Assembly (NCBI RefSeq): GCF_004123905.1
Contig: NZ_MZXW01000041.1
Span: 124,001 to 188,000, forward strand
Direction of reading: 5' to 3'
DNA length: 64,000 nucleotides
Origin: Bradyrhizobium betae
GTDB lineage: Bacteria > Pseudomonadota > Alphaproteobacteria > Rhizobiales > Xanthobacteraceae
Shown here: one piece after another, positions 1-8,885 of the stretch
Position numbering within the stretch: the first letter of the stretch is position 1
Layout of the letters: each line of letters opens with the position of its first letter
Notes under the pieces: generated by a model
Seen by the model: only the letters and a program-made list of their open reading frames with translations
Databases searched by the model: none
Told to the model about the DNA's origin: nothing
Translations under genes and position numbers: made by a program

Positions 1-194
1 TTGCGAAGAAGCTCGCGCCGCTGGTCGACGGCGACGTGCCGAGCCCGGTCAATCCGCCGCCGGGTTGCGCGTTTCACACCCGCTGCCGGTTTGCGATGGA
101 GCGGTGCAGGACCGAACGGCCGGCGCTGGTGGACGCCGGCGATGCGCATCAAGTGGCGTGTCTGCTCAATGAGGGGACGGGGCGCGGCCAGTAG
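1..194 (+). CDS. Oligopeptide/dipeptide ABC transporter ATP-binding protein, C-terminal fragment
   Basis: Only the last 63 codons lie in the window. They are read from base 3 and end at the TAG at 192-194. The fragment contains GCAFHTRCRFA, several cysteines, and HQVACLL just before the end. This matches the C-terminal extension of OppD/OppF/DppD/DppF ATPases, where a cysteine cluster and a final H-x-VAC motif follow the nucleotide-binding domain. In that family the protein powers peptide or solute uptake from the cytoplasmic face of the inner membrane. The ATPase core lies upstream of the window, so substrate and exact subfamily cannot be called. Its last 29 bases overlap the end of the convergent membrane-protein gene. 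Confidence 0.8.
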   Translation, partial: AKKLAPLVDGDVPSPVNPPPGCAFHTRCRFAMERCRTERPALVDAGDAHQVACLLNEGTGRGQ

Positions 195-939
195 GCCGCA
201 ACGCCCATATCACCGGCCACGCCGCAAGCGCGGCGGCCAGATGCTTGAGCGTGTGGCCCGAGACAATGTGCCCGGTCGCTTCGAAGATGGTCACGTCACC
301 CAGCTCGAAGAGCTTTGCCAGCACATAGAAGAAGATCACGGCGCCGAGCGGCACGCCAAGCGCGCCAGGGCGGGGCCGGGTCAGCGCCAATCCCACGGCA
401 ACCGCCATGCCGCCGAACTGCACGACCACCCATGGCGTGAGATTATTGTAGGCCACCCAAGCCGCGAGCAGGCCCGCAGCCGTCACCAGCACCACCACCG
501 CCTTGCCAGCGCGCACGCTGATGCGTTCGCTGGTCGCGATGCCGAGAAAACCCGCGAACGCCACTGCCATGCCGAGACGATCGGCCACGAGCCGCTGCGG
601 CGCGTCGGGATCGAGATGATAGATGCTCGACCCTATGCAAGTGAGGATCAGGCCCACGAAGAGACAACCTGCACCCACGGGCGCATCGCGGCAGGCACGC
701 AGCCGCGCCAGGCCCCAGACGCCCATCGCCAGGAAGAGAAGATTGCTGAGCACGTCGCCGGCGTTGGGTACACCCAGCCACGTCCGGGTGTCGACGAAAT
801 GCGGCGTATGCCATGCGGAGGCAGGCAACGCCGGCGCCAGCAGGGCAACCAGCGTTAGGACGAATAACGTGCCGATCAGATACTTTTCGCGAGTCTGCGG
901 CGGGGCGAACGTGAGACGAGGGGACACTGACAGGAGCAT
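166..939 (-). CDS. CREST-superfamily integral membrane protein (alkaline ceramidase-like)
   Basis: A 257-residue protein with about seven hydrophobic segments. It carries the residue pattern of the CREST superfamily of putative metal-dependent membrane hydrolases (alkaline ceramidases, PAQR receptors, Per1): Ser104-x3-His108, Asp120 after the next loop, and His229-x3-His233 in the last segment. The family fold binds zinc through the histidines and the Asp. A hydrolase acting on a lipid amide is therefore plausible, but the substrate is unknown. I chose the ATG at 939. The open frame runs back to 1044, but that extension would translate the operator palindromes upstream. The gene is monocistronic as far as visible. 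Confidence 0.75.
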   Translation of the reverse strand: MLLSVSPRLTFAPPQTREKYLIGTLFVLTLVALLAPALPASAWHTPHFVDTRTWLGVPNAGDVLSNLLFLAMGVWGLARLRACRDAPVGAGCLFVGLILTCIGSSIYHLDPDAPQRLVADRLGMAVAFAGFLGIATSERISVRAGKAVVVLVTAAGLLAAWVAYNNLTPWVVVQFGGMAVAVGLALTRPRPGALGVPLGAVIFFYVLAKLFELGDVTIFEATGHIVSGHTLKHLAAALAAWPVIWALRPTGRAPSPH

Positions 940-998
940 GGCATCGATCTCCGGGCGTGTGGTCGTCAGCATACAACTTGCTGGTCGCCACGCGGCAA

Positions 999-1013
999 TT
1001 GAACATCGTTCAA
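999..1013. promoter_or_regulatory. Operator-like palindrome, copy 1
   Basis: TTGAACATCGTTCAA has 6-bp half-sites TTGAAC and GTTCAA around a 3-bp centre. It lies 60 bp upstream of the CREST gene start. Its form suits a dimeric TetR-type repressor, but that is an inference. No such regulator is encoded nearby in the window. Confidence 0.65.
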
Positions 1014-1029
1014 TATTTATACCTAGAGA

Positions 1030-1044
1030 TTGAACAATGTTCAA
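1030..1044. promoter_or_regulatory. Operator-like palindrome, copy 2
   Basis: TTGAACAATGTTCAA has the same 6-bp arms as copy 1 with a different 3-bp centre. The two centres are 31 bp apart, about three helical turns, so two dimers could bind the same face of the DNA. A GTTCAATAT flank is shared by both copies. Confidence 0.65.
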
Positions 1045-1177
1045 TATACTTCGCCGATCAGCACCCGTCGCTCGGAAAGCTTGAGGCAGCCCGCGCCGGG
1101 CGGGGACAAAATGGCGTTGAAATCATTGGGAATTTTTAGCGTAGCGGAGACTTGGCGCGGCCTACCCGGAACATGCC

Positions 1178-3166
1178 CTAACCCGTCTTCTGATCGGCCC
1201 CGATCACCGCCACGACCCTGCCCGTCGTCACCTGCTCGCCCTCGGCGACGTCGATCGCAGTGACCACACCGTCGATGCCGGCCTTGTGGAGGTGCTCCAT
1301 CTTCATCGCTTCCAGCGTCAACACCGGCTGGCCGGCGGTGACGCGATCGCCCGGCTTCACGAGGACGGCAACGACGCGCCCGTTCATGGCGGCGCGCACC
1401 TTGCCGTCGCCGCCATTGCTTGTGGCGGCCTTCGGTGCAGCGAGGGTGAGATCGATGACCGCGAGCGGGATGCCGCGATGCTGGAGGTAGAGCCGATCGC
1501 CGTCGCGCAGGAATTTTGCGCTGTCCATCACGCCGTCGTGGCGGAAGCGGATGGCGTCAGCATCGAGATGGTCGATCTCGAATTTGTCCGGGCGGCCGTC
1601 GGTGGCGACGGTGTAACTGCCATCGCGTTCTCGGGTGACTTCAAGCTCGTGCGTCTGACCGGCGACCTCGATCTTCGCGGGCAGAGGGAAAGTTGCCGAC
1701 AGGCTCCGCCCGCTACGCCATGACGGCGCGCGCGGACTGGCGACATAGAGCAACAGACCCGCCAACGCCGTATCGAATGCTGCGTCCGCACGCGGCGCAA
1801 GCAACGCGTCGCGATGCGCGCCGATGAACGCCGTGGTCGCCTCGCCCTTGGCGAAACCGGGATGGCGCAGGCACGACATCAGGAACGCCTGATTGGTCGT
1901 CACGCCCAACGCCGTGAGCTGCTCGAGGCCGACGATCAGCCGTCCCCTCGCCTCCTCGCGGCTCGCGCCGCGGCTGATCACCTTGGCGATCATCGAATCG
2001 TAGAACGGCGGGATCTCCGAGCCCGACTGCAGCGCGTGCTCGACGCGGATGCCATCCGGCACCTGCCAGCGCGCCATGCGGCCGGACTGCGGCATGAAGT
2101 CTTGCGCGGCGTCTTCCGAGCACAGCCGCACCTCGATGGCGTGGCCAGAGAAGCGGATATCCTGCTGCTTCACCGGCAACGCCTCGCCACGCGCGACGCG
2201 CAGCTGCAGCTCGACGAGATCGAGCCCGGTGATCGCCTCGGTCACGGGATGCTCGACCTGGAGGCGCGTGTTCATCTCCATGAAGTAGAACTCGCCGCTT
2301 TGATCGAGCAGGAATTCCAGCGTGCCCGCGCCCTCGTAGCGCAATGCCTTCACGGCCGCGACGGCGACCTCACCCATTTTCGCGCGCAACTCGGGCGTCA
2401 CCGCGGGCGACGGCGCCTCCTCGATCAGCTTCTGGTGCCGCCGCTGCACCGAGCAATCACGCTCGCCGAGATGAATGGCGTTGCCGTGGCTGTCGCCGAA
2501 CACCTGGATCTCGATGTGGCGCGGGTTCTGGATGGCGCGCTCGAGGATCACGGTGGGATCGCCAAACGCGGCTTTCGCCTCCGACCGCGCACTGCGCAGT
2601 GAATCGGGGAACGAAGCGGCCTCGGTGACGAGCCGCATGCCGCGACCACCGCCACCGGCGACCGCCTTGATCATCACGGGGAAGCCGATCTTTTTGGCCT
2701 CCGCCAGCATGACATCGTCGCTCTGGTCAGCGCCTTGGTAGCCGGGGACGACGGGCACGCCGGCCTTCTTCATGATCTCCTTGGCGCCGGCCTTGTTGCC
2801 CATCGCCTCGATCGCCTGCGGCGACGGGCCGATGAAAACGAGGCTGGCATCCTTGCAGGCTTGCGCAAAGTCTTCGTTCTCGGCGAGGAAGCCGTAGCCC
2901 GGATGCACCGCATCCGCGCCGCTGGCCCTGGCTGCCGCAATGATCGCGGGGATGTTGAGATAGGATTGCACCGGCAGGGCTTCGCCGATCCGCACGGCCT
3001 GATCGGCCTGCTTCACATGAAGCGCATCGCGATCCGCCTCCGAATAGACCCCGACGACGCCGAGGCCGAGCTGCCGCGCGCTGCGCATCACGCGCAGTGC
3101 AATCTCGCCGCGATTGGCAACCAGGACTTTGTAGAACGACCGGTGCTGCACTGATCCGTTCCTCAT
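1178..3166 (-). CDS. Acyl-CoA carboxylase, biotin carboxylase/biotin carrier (alpha) subunit
   Basis: A 662-residue protein. The order is: biotin carboxylase N-terminal domain (KVLVANRGEIALRV at the start), ATP-grasp domain with a Gly-rich loop (AVAGGGGRGMRLV), biotin carboxylase C-terminal domain, a linker domain, and a C-terminal biotinyl domain with EAMKMEH. The biotin lysine is Lys622. This is the architecture of acetyl/propionyl/methylcrotonyl/geranyl-CoA carboxylase alpha chains. It carboxylates biotin with bicarbonate and ATP in the cytoplasm. The open frame extends upstream, but the ATG at 3166 is followed directly by the conserved N-terminus. It also overlaps the beta-subunit stop as ATGA, implying translational coupling. 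The acyl-CoA substrate is not evident from sequence. Confidence 0.92.
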   Translation of the reverse strand: MRNGSVQHRSFYKVLVANRGEIALRVMRSARQLGLGVVGVYSEADRDALHVKQADQAVRIGEALPVQSYLNIPAIIAAARASGADAVHPGYGFLAENEDFAQACKDASLVFIGPSPQAIEAMGNKAGAKEIMKKAGVPVVPGYQGADQSDDVMLAEAKKIGFPVMIKAVAGGGGRGMRLVTEAASFPDSLRSARSEAKAAFGDPTVILERAIQNPRHIEIQVFGDSHGNAIHLGERDCSVQRRHQKLIEEAPSPAVTPELRAKMGEVAVAAVKALRYEGAGTLEFLLDQSGEFYFMEMNTRLQVEHPVTEAITGLDLVELQLRVARGEALPVKQQDIRFSGHAIEVRLCSEDAAQDFMPQSGRMARWQVPDGIRVEHALQSGSEIPPFYDSMIAKVISRGASREEARGRLIVGLEQLTALGVTTNQAFLMSCLRHPGFAKGEATTAFIGAHRDALLAPRADAAFDTALAGLLLYVASPRAPSWRSGRSLSATFPLPAKIEVAGQTHELEVTRERDGSYTVATDGRPDKFEIDHLDADAIRFRHDGVMDSAKFLRDGDRLYLQHRGIPLAVIDLTLAAPKAATSNGGDGKVRAAMNGRVVAVLVKPGDRVTAGQPVLTLEAMKMEHLHKAGIDGVVTAIDVAEGEQVTTGRVVAVIGADQKTG

Positions 3167-4779
3167 GGGCGGGCCACCGAGAATTGCATGCGCTGGAGTG
3201 TCCGCCCGTCGCCCTCGCGGCAGATCGCGAACACTTCGGACAGCACCGCGCGGGTGTCGCGCGGGTCGATCACGCCGTCGTCGAGCACGCGTGCGCTGGT
3301 CGAGAACACGTCCATCTGGCCGTCGAATACGCTGACGATCTGGGCCTTCATCGCATCGAGCTTTTCTTTCTCGACCGGCTTGCCGCGGCGTGCGGCGGCG
3401 GCCTCGGTCACGATCGCCATGGTCTCGGCGGCCTGCTCGCCACCCATCACGGCGGTCTTGGCGTTGGGCCAGGAGAAGCAGAAGCGCGGATGGAAGCCGC
3501 GGCCACACATGCCGTAATTGCCGGCGCCGAACGAGGCGCCGCAATAGATGGTGATCTGCGGCACCGTCGCCGACGTCACCGCCTGGATCATCTTGGAGCC
3601 GTGCTTGATCATGCCGGCTTCTTCGTAAGCCTTGCCAACCATGTAGCCGGTGGTGTTGTTGAGATAGAGGATCGGCGTACGGGTCTGGCAGCAGGCCTGG
3701 ATGAAATGCGTCGCCTTGTTGGCGCCGGCGGGATCGAGCGGACCGTTGTTGGTGATGATGCCGATCGCCTGGCCCTCGATGCGGGCATGGCCGCAGACGG
3801 TGGCCGGGCCGTAATTCGGCGCCATCTCGGTGAAGTCGGAATCGTCGACGATGCGCGCGATCACCTGCTTCATATCCACGGAGCGTTTGTGGTCCATCGG
3901 CATGATGCCGAGCAACTCGTCCTGGTCATAGCGCGGCGGCTTGAATTCCGACGCGGCCCTGCCCGGCCGCTCCCATTCCAGCGCCGCCATGATCTCGCGC
4001 GCGATGCGCAGCCCGTCGCGGTCGTCCTCGGCGAGATAGTCGCCGAGGCCTGAGACCTGGGTGTGCATCTCGGCGCCGCCGAGCTCTTCTTCCGTGGCTA
4101 TCTCGCCGGTTGCGGCCTTCAGCAGCGGCGGCCCGGCGAGGAACGCGCGGGTGCGGCCGCGGACCATGACGATGTAGTCGGACAGGCCGGTCTGGTAAGC
4201 ACCGCCCGCGGTGGACGAACCGTGCGTGACGGTGACGACCGGCAGCCCCGCCGCGGAGAGTCGCGCGAGATTGCGAAAGATGTTGCCGCCACGGACAAAA
4301 TCCTCGACGCGGTAGCGCAAGAGATTTGCGCCCGCGCTTTCGACGAGCTGGACGTAAGGCAGCTTGTTCTCCAGCGCGAGCTCCTGCACGCGGATCGTCT
4401 TGTCGAGGCCGTAGGGCTGGAGCGCGCCGGCATCGATGCCGGAATCGCTGGCGCTGACCATGCAGCGGATGCCCGAGACGAAGCCGATGCCGGCGATGAC
4501 ACCGCCGCCGGGCACGCTCTTGGCCGCATCCGGCACGTCGAACATGTAGCCGGCGAGCGTGGACAGCTCGATGAAGGGCGCGCCGGGATCGAGCACCAGC
4601 GCGACGCGCTCGCGCGGGAGCAGCTGTCCGCGCTTGTGGAAACGATCTTTTGCCGCGGCGGATGCGCTACGCGTGCGCTCTTCCAGCGCGCGCATGCGGT
4701 CGATCAGCGCGAGCATGCCGTCGCGGTTGGCGTGGTAGCCGGCGCTGCCGGGGGAAATGGTGTTTTCAAGAATGGACAT
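3163..4779 (-). CDS. Acyl-CoA carboxylase carboxyltransferase (beta) subunit
   Basis: A 538-residue member of the carboxyltransferase family of propionyl-, methylcrotonyl- and geranyl-CoA carboxylases. Two crotonase-like halves are visible. The first carries GGGVIAGIG and HGSSTAGGAYQTG; the second carries NNTTGYMVG and GASFGAGNYGMCGRGF. The GNYGMCGR stretch resembles the methylcrotonyl/geranyl-CoA branch more than propionyl-CoA enzymes. It would transfer the carboxyl group from biotin on the alpha chain to an acyl-CoA. The ATG at 4779 has a GGA-type ribosome site about 9 bases upstream and starts the alignable protein. Methylcrotonyl-CoA (leucine) or geranyl-CoA-like substrates are both possible. 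The neighbouring genes are not the standard leucine set. Confidence 0.92.
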   Translation of the reverse strand: MSILENTISPGSAGYHANRDGMLALIDRMRALEERTRSASAAAKDRFHKRGQLLPRERVALVLDPGAPFIELSTLAGYMFDVPDAAKSVPGGGVIAGIGFVSGIRCMVSASDSGIDAGALQPYGLDKTIRVQELALENKLPYVQLVESAGANLLRYRVEDFVRGGNIFRNLARLSAAGLPVVTVTHGSSTAGGAYQTGLSDYIVMVRGRTRAFLAGPPLLKAATGEIATEEELGGAEMHTQVSGLGDYLAEDDRDGLRIAREIMAALEWERPGRAASEFKPPRYDQDELLGIMPMDHKRSVDMKQVIARIVDDSDFTEMAPNYGPATVCGHARIEGQAIGIITNNGPLDPAGANKATHFIQACCQTRTPILYLNNTTGYMVGKAYEEAGMIKHGSKMIQAVTSATVPQITIYCGASFGAGNYGMCGRGFHPRFCFSWPNAKTAVMGGEQAAETMAIVTEAAAARRGKPVEKEKLDAMKAQIVSVFDGQMDVFSTSARVLDDGVIDPRDTRAVLSEVFAICREGDGRTLQRMQFSVARP

Positions 4780-4793
4780 GACTCTATCCTGCT

Positions 4794-4879
4794 CGTCATT
4801 GCGAGGAGCGACGCGACGAAGCAATCCAGACTTCTTCAGCGGAAAGATTCTGGATTGCTTCGCCTCGCTCGCAATGACG
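4794..4879. repeat. Intergenic palindromic repeat, family A (copy 1)
   Basis: The element begins CGTCATTGCGAG and ends CTCGCAATGACG. Inside it, GAAGCAATCCAG is mirrored by CTGGATTGCTTC, so it can fold into a long hairpin. A second copy with the same ends lies at 17996-18112. It fills the space between the carboxylase beta gene and the BKACE gene. Confidence 0.85.
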
Positions 4880-4893
4880 GGTGAGGCGATACC

Positions 4894-5760
4894 TTACCTG
4901 TTCGTCCCAAAGATCTTCCGCGCCTCGGCCGGAGACGCGATCTCGCGGCCGGCACGGCGGGCGCAAGCGGCAATGGCCTCGATCAGCTGACCGTTCGACG
5001 TCACCTTCTTGCCATCGGCGAGATAGAAGGCGTCCTCGAGACCGGTACGCAGATGACCACCGAGCTCAGCGCAGCGCTGGTGCAGCGGCCAGATCTCCTC
5101 GCGGCCGATCGCGGTGACCTGAAAATGCGCTTCGGGGCGTTTCAGCTTGATCAGGATCGGCAGAAGATCCGGATCTGACGGCATGCCGGAGGCAACGCCC
5201 ATCACAAAATTATATTCGAGCGGACCCTTATACATGCCGACCTGATGATACATGCCGACGCAACGGACGATGCCGACGTCAAAGCATTCGAACTCGGGGA
5301 TGGTGCCGACCGCGTTCATGACGTCGAGATAGTCCTTCACCTTCTCGACCGCGTTGTCGAACATCATCGGCGGCCAGGCCCAGCTATTGTCGGCCTTCAC
5401 CTTCAGATAGTTCAGCGACCCGGCGTTGCAGGCGGCAATCTCCGGTTTTGTTTCGCGGATGCAATCGAGCGCGCCGCTGTAGTTCGGCCCTGAGACGCCC
5501 GAGGTGTGGTTGATGATCACGCCGGGGCAGGCCTCGCGGATCGCCTGCTGAATTTCCTTGCTGACGGCGACTTCCCAGGACGGCAGATGCCCCTTGCCGG
5601 GCGCCTGCTGGCGCAGATGGATGTGCATGACGGACGCGCCGGCATCGAACGCAGCCCGGGCCTCGCGCGCCATCTGCTCGGGCGTCACAGGCACATTGTG
5701 CTGCTTCGGATCGGTGAGCACGCCGTTCAGCGCGCAGGTGATGACGGCCTTGTCGCTCAT
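4894..5760 (-). CDS. BKACE-family beta-keto acid cleavage enzyme (Kce-like)
   Basis: A 288-residue TIM-barrel protein of the DUF849/BKACE family. The founding member, 3-keto-5-aminohexanoate cleavage enzyme, condenses a beta-keto acid with acetyl-CoA to give acetoacetate and a new acyl-CoA. The zinc-binding HIHLR motif places His46 and His48 as in Kce when translation starts at the ATG at 5760. This supports that start over a GTG six codons earlier. A GLED motif near residue 242 probably supplies the metal-binding Glu. The family acts on many beta-keto acids, so the substrate cannot be read from sequence. The gene sits in the carboxylase/dehydrogenase island, which suggests it releases the chain end made there. 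Confidence 0.88.
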   Translation of the reverse strand: MSDKAVITCALNGVLTDPKQHNVPVTPEQMAREARAAFDAGASVMHIHLRQQAPGKGHLPSWEVAVSKEIQQAIREACPGVIINHTSGVSGPNYSGALDCIRETKPEIAACNAGSLNYLKVKADNSWAWPPMMFDNAVEKVKDYLDVMNAVGTIPEFECFDVGIVRCVGMYHQVGMYKGPLEYNFVMGVASGMPSDPDLLPILIKLKRPEAHFQVTAIGREEIWPLHQRCAELGGHLRTGLEDAFYLADGKKVTSNGQLIEAIAACARRAGREIASPAEARKIFGTNR

Positions 5761-5856
5761 GCCAGTAATGTCTCGCACGTTGAGAATTCAACGCTTGCGA
5801 TCATGTGACGCGCGGCATGCGGCTTCTTGCGCGGAGAAGCTGGAAGGCACGGCTAT

Positions 5857-5948
5857 CGTAGGATGGGCAAAGCGAAGCGTGCCCACCATCTTTGCCAATT
5901 GCCGAAAGGTGGTGGGCGCGGCGCAAGAGCGCCTTTGCCCACCCTGCG
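5857..5948. repeat. Intergenic palindromic repeat, family C (copy 1)
   Basis: Begins CGTAGGATGGGCAAAGCG and ends TTTGCCCACCCTGCGAG, with GTGCCCACC and GGTGGGCGC in the middle. It is an imperfect inverted repeat. A related copy is at 46646-46734. It separates the AraC gene from the BKACE gene. Confidence 0.75.
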
Positions 5949-5957
5949 AGAGCGGTG

Positions 5958-6758
5958 CTAGCTCGCCTCCGCGAGCCGCACCGTCTCGGTGCTGCGATAG
6001 ATCGCAAGATCCCGCGAGCCGACGAAGATCGCGCGCGGCTTCAATCCGTAGAAACGGCGGATCGAATGGCTGAAATGCGTGGAGTCGGGATAGCCGATAT
6101 CCTGCGCGAGATGGGCGAGGTTGAGGTCCTGGTTGGCGAAGTGCAGCAGATGCCGCGCACGCTTCCAGGCGCGGAAGGAGCGGAACGAGATGCCGGTCTC
6201 TTCCTTGAACAGATGCAGGAAGCGCGAAGCCGAGAGGCCTGCCTCAGTCGCGCAGGTATCCGCTGTCACCGGCTCGCCGGAGAAGCGCCCGATGCGGGCG
6301 ACGGCGCGGGTCACGCGCGGGTCGAGCACGCGGCGGGGCAACGCCTCGCCAAAGCACATCTCGTCGAATTCGGCGGTGGTGATGTCGCCATAGCGGCGCT
6401 GGCGCAGCAGCGTGTAGGCGGCGAGGATCTTGCGGGCATAGACCGCACGGTCCGGTCCCATCAGCCGCTCGGCCAGGGCCTCAATGACGCCATCAGGCAT
6501 GCTTTCCGGCTCCAGCGTCACGCTGATTGCAGTGCGGTAGTCGCCGGCGATGGAATGGCGCTGGTTGGGCAGGGTGACGAACAGCTCGCCGGTGGCGAGG
6601 ACGTCGTCGATGGTCAGGTGCAAATTGCCCTTCACCGCCACATAGACATGGCAACAGCCGGGGGTCCGCTTGCGGGGGCGACCGAGCAGGCCGGCGTAGA
6701 AAACCCGCTCCGGCGTGATCAGCATCAGATGGTCGGATTCGCGACCGTTATCTTCCAT
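5958..6758 (-). CDS. AraC-family transcriptional regulator
   Basis: A 266-residue protein with an N-terminal effector/dimerisation region and a C-terminal AraC-type double helix-turn-helix. The second helix region reads DIGYPDSTHFSHSIRRFYG followed by LKPRAIF, the family signature. The first helix contains CATEAGLSASRFLHLFKEE. It most likely controls the surrounding catabolic genes in response to a pathway substrate, which is an inference from position. It is on the same strand as the BKACE and GST genes but separated from both by 150-200 bp, so it may have its own promoter. Confidence 0.9.
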   Translation of the reverse strand: MEDNGRESDHLMLITPERVFYAGLLGRPRKRTPGCCHVYVAVKGNLHLTIDDVLATGELFVTLPNQRHSIAGDYRTAISVTLEPESMPDGVIEALAERLMGPDRAVYARKILAAYTLLRQRRYGDITTAEFDEMCFGEALPRRVLDPRVTRAVARIGRFSGEPVTADTCATEAGLSASRFLHLFKEETGISFRSFRAWKRARHLLHFANQDLNLAHLAQDIGYPDSTHFSHSIRRFYGLKPRAIFVGSRDLAIYRSTETVRLAEAS

Positions 6759-6932
6759 GGGGATCCTCCTCGCGCGGCTCTTTGGCCGCTGCGGACGGAG
6801 GTCACCTTAGCGGAAATTTGGGCGCTGTCACGGCGCGATAGCGCTGTCATGGAGCGCAAAACATCGCCAGTTCAGGACGGGCGCTGCGCCGTCCGGAACC
6901 GTTATGAGACAATAGTCCCAGCCTTCGCCGGC

Positions 6933-7585
6933 TTACGCCCTCACGCGCGGCGCAACATTCTGCTCGGCGCCGGCCTTTTGCTCCGCAGCAACCGCGCGCT
7001 TGAACCCATCGCGCTGCTGCAATCGCGCCCAATAGGCCGCGACATTTGGCCCAAAATCCTTGGCGAGCCCGATATTGTCTGCGAGACGCAGGGCGTAGCC
7101 GATCACGATGTCAGCGGCGGTGAAGCGGCCCGCGCACAATGTTTCGGCATTGGCGGTCGCTGCCTCGACGGCGCGCAGTCTCCCTAAGAACCATTTTGCG
7201 TAATCGGTGGCGACCTGCGGATTGCGGCGTTCCTCCGGCTCGAGCTGGGTGTAGCGGAGCACCAGCGTCTGCGGGAAGGTTAACGTGGCGTCGGAAAAAT
7301 ACATCCAGTTCAGGAAGGCGCCATAGGCGGGATCTTCCGGCCCGACCATCAGCGGCGTCGGGCCGTGCTTGATGCCGAGATAGTGGCAGATGCCGGAGGA
7401 TTCCGTCATCTTCGTCTCGCCGTCGACCATGAAGGGAATCGTGCCCAGCGGATTGAGCGCGAGGTACTCCTTGGCGAAGACCCGCGGCGGGAACGGCAGC
7501 ATCTTCAGTTCGTACGGCAGCCCCATCTCCTCCAGCATCCAGAGCGGACGAAACGAGCGCGCGGCGTCGCAGTGATAGAGCGTAA

Positions 7586-7589
<4 letters not shown>
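6933..7589 (-). CDS. Glutathione S-transferase family protein
   Basis: A 218-residue protein. The thioredoxin-like N-terminal half (ITLYHCDAARSFRPLWML, then LGTIPFMVDGETKMTESSGI) contains the cis-Pro and the E-S pair that holds glutathione. An all-helical C-terminal half follows (FTAADIVIGYALRLADNIG). Its position in a catabolic operon suggests an isomerase or beta-etherase-like role, or detoxification of an intermediate, but none is demonstrable. The ATG at 7589 overlaps the stop of the acyl-CoA dehydrogenase gene as ATGA, so the two are translationally coupled. Confidence 0.85.
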
Positions 7590-8752
<1,163 letters not shown>

Positions 8753-8788
8753 TTTTATCAGCTCAGCTCTCGATCTCTCTGATGTGTT

Positions 8789-8875
8789 CGTCATGGCCGG
8801 GCTTGTCCCGGCCATCCACGTCTTTGTCAGTCGGCAGCAAGAACGTGGATCCCCGGGACAAGCCCCGGCATGACG
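8789..8875. repeat. Intergenic palindromic repeat, family B
   Basis: The ends are CGTCATGGCCGGGCTTGTCC and GGGACAAGCCCCGGCATGACG, with CCACGT and ACGTGG inside. It lies between the two acyl-CoA dehydrogenase genes and can form a long hairpin in the transcript. Confidence 0.8.
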
Positions 8876-8885
8876 GAGGAGAATT

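Noticed and set aside
1..858. 285-codon plus-strand frame at the window start
   Set aside because: It is antisense to the CREST gene, and in a different frame from the recognisable Opp-type C-terminus at 1-194.
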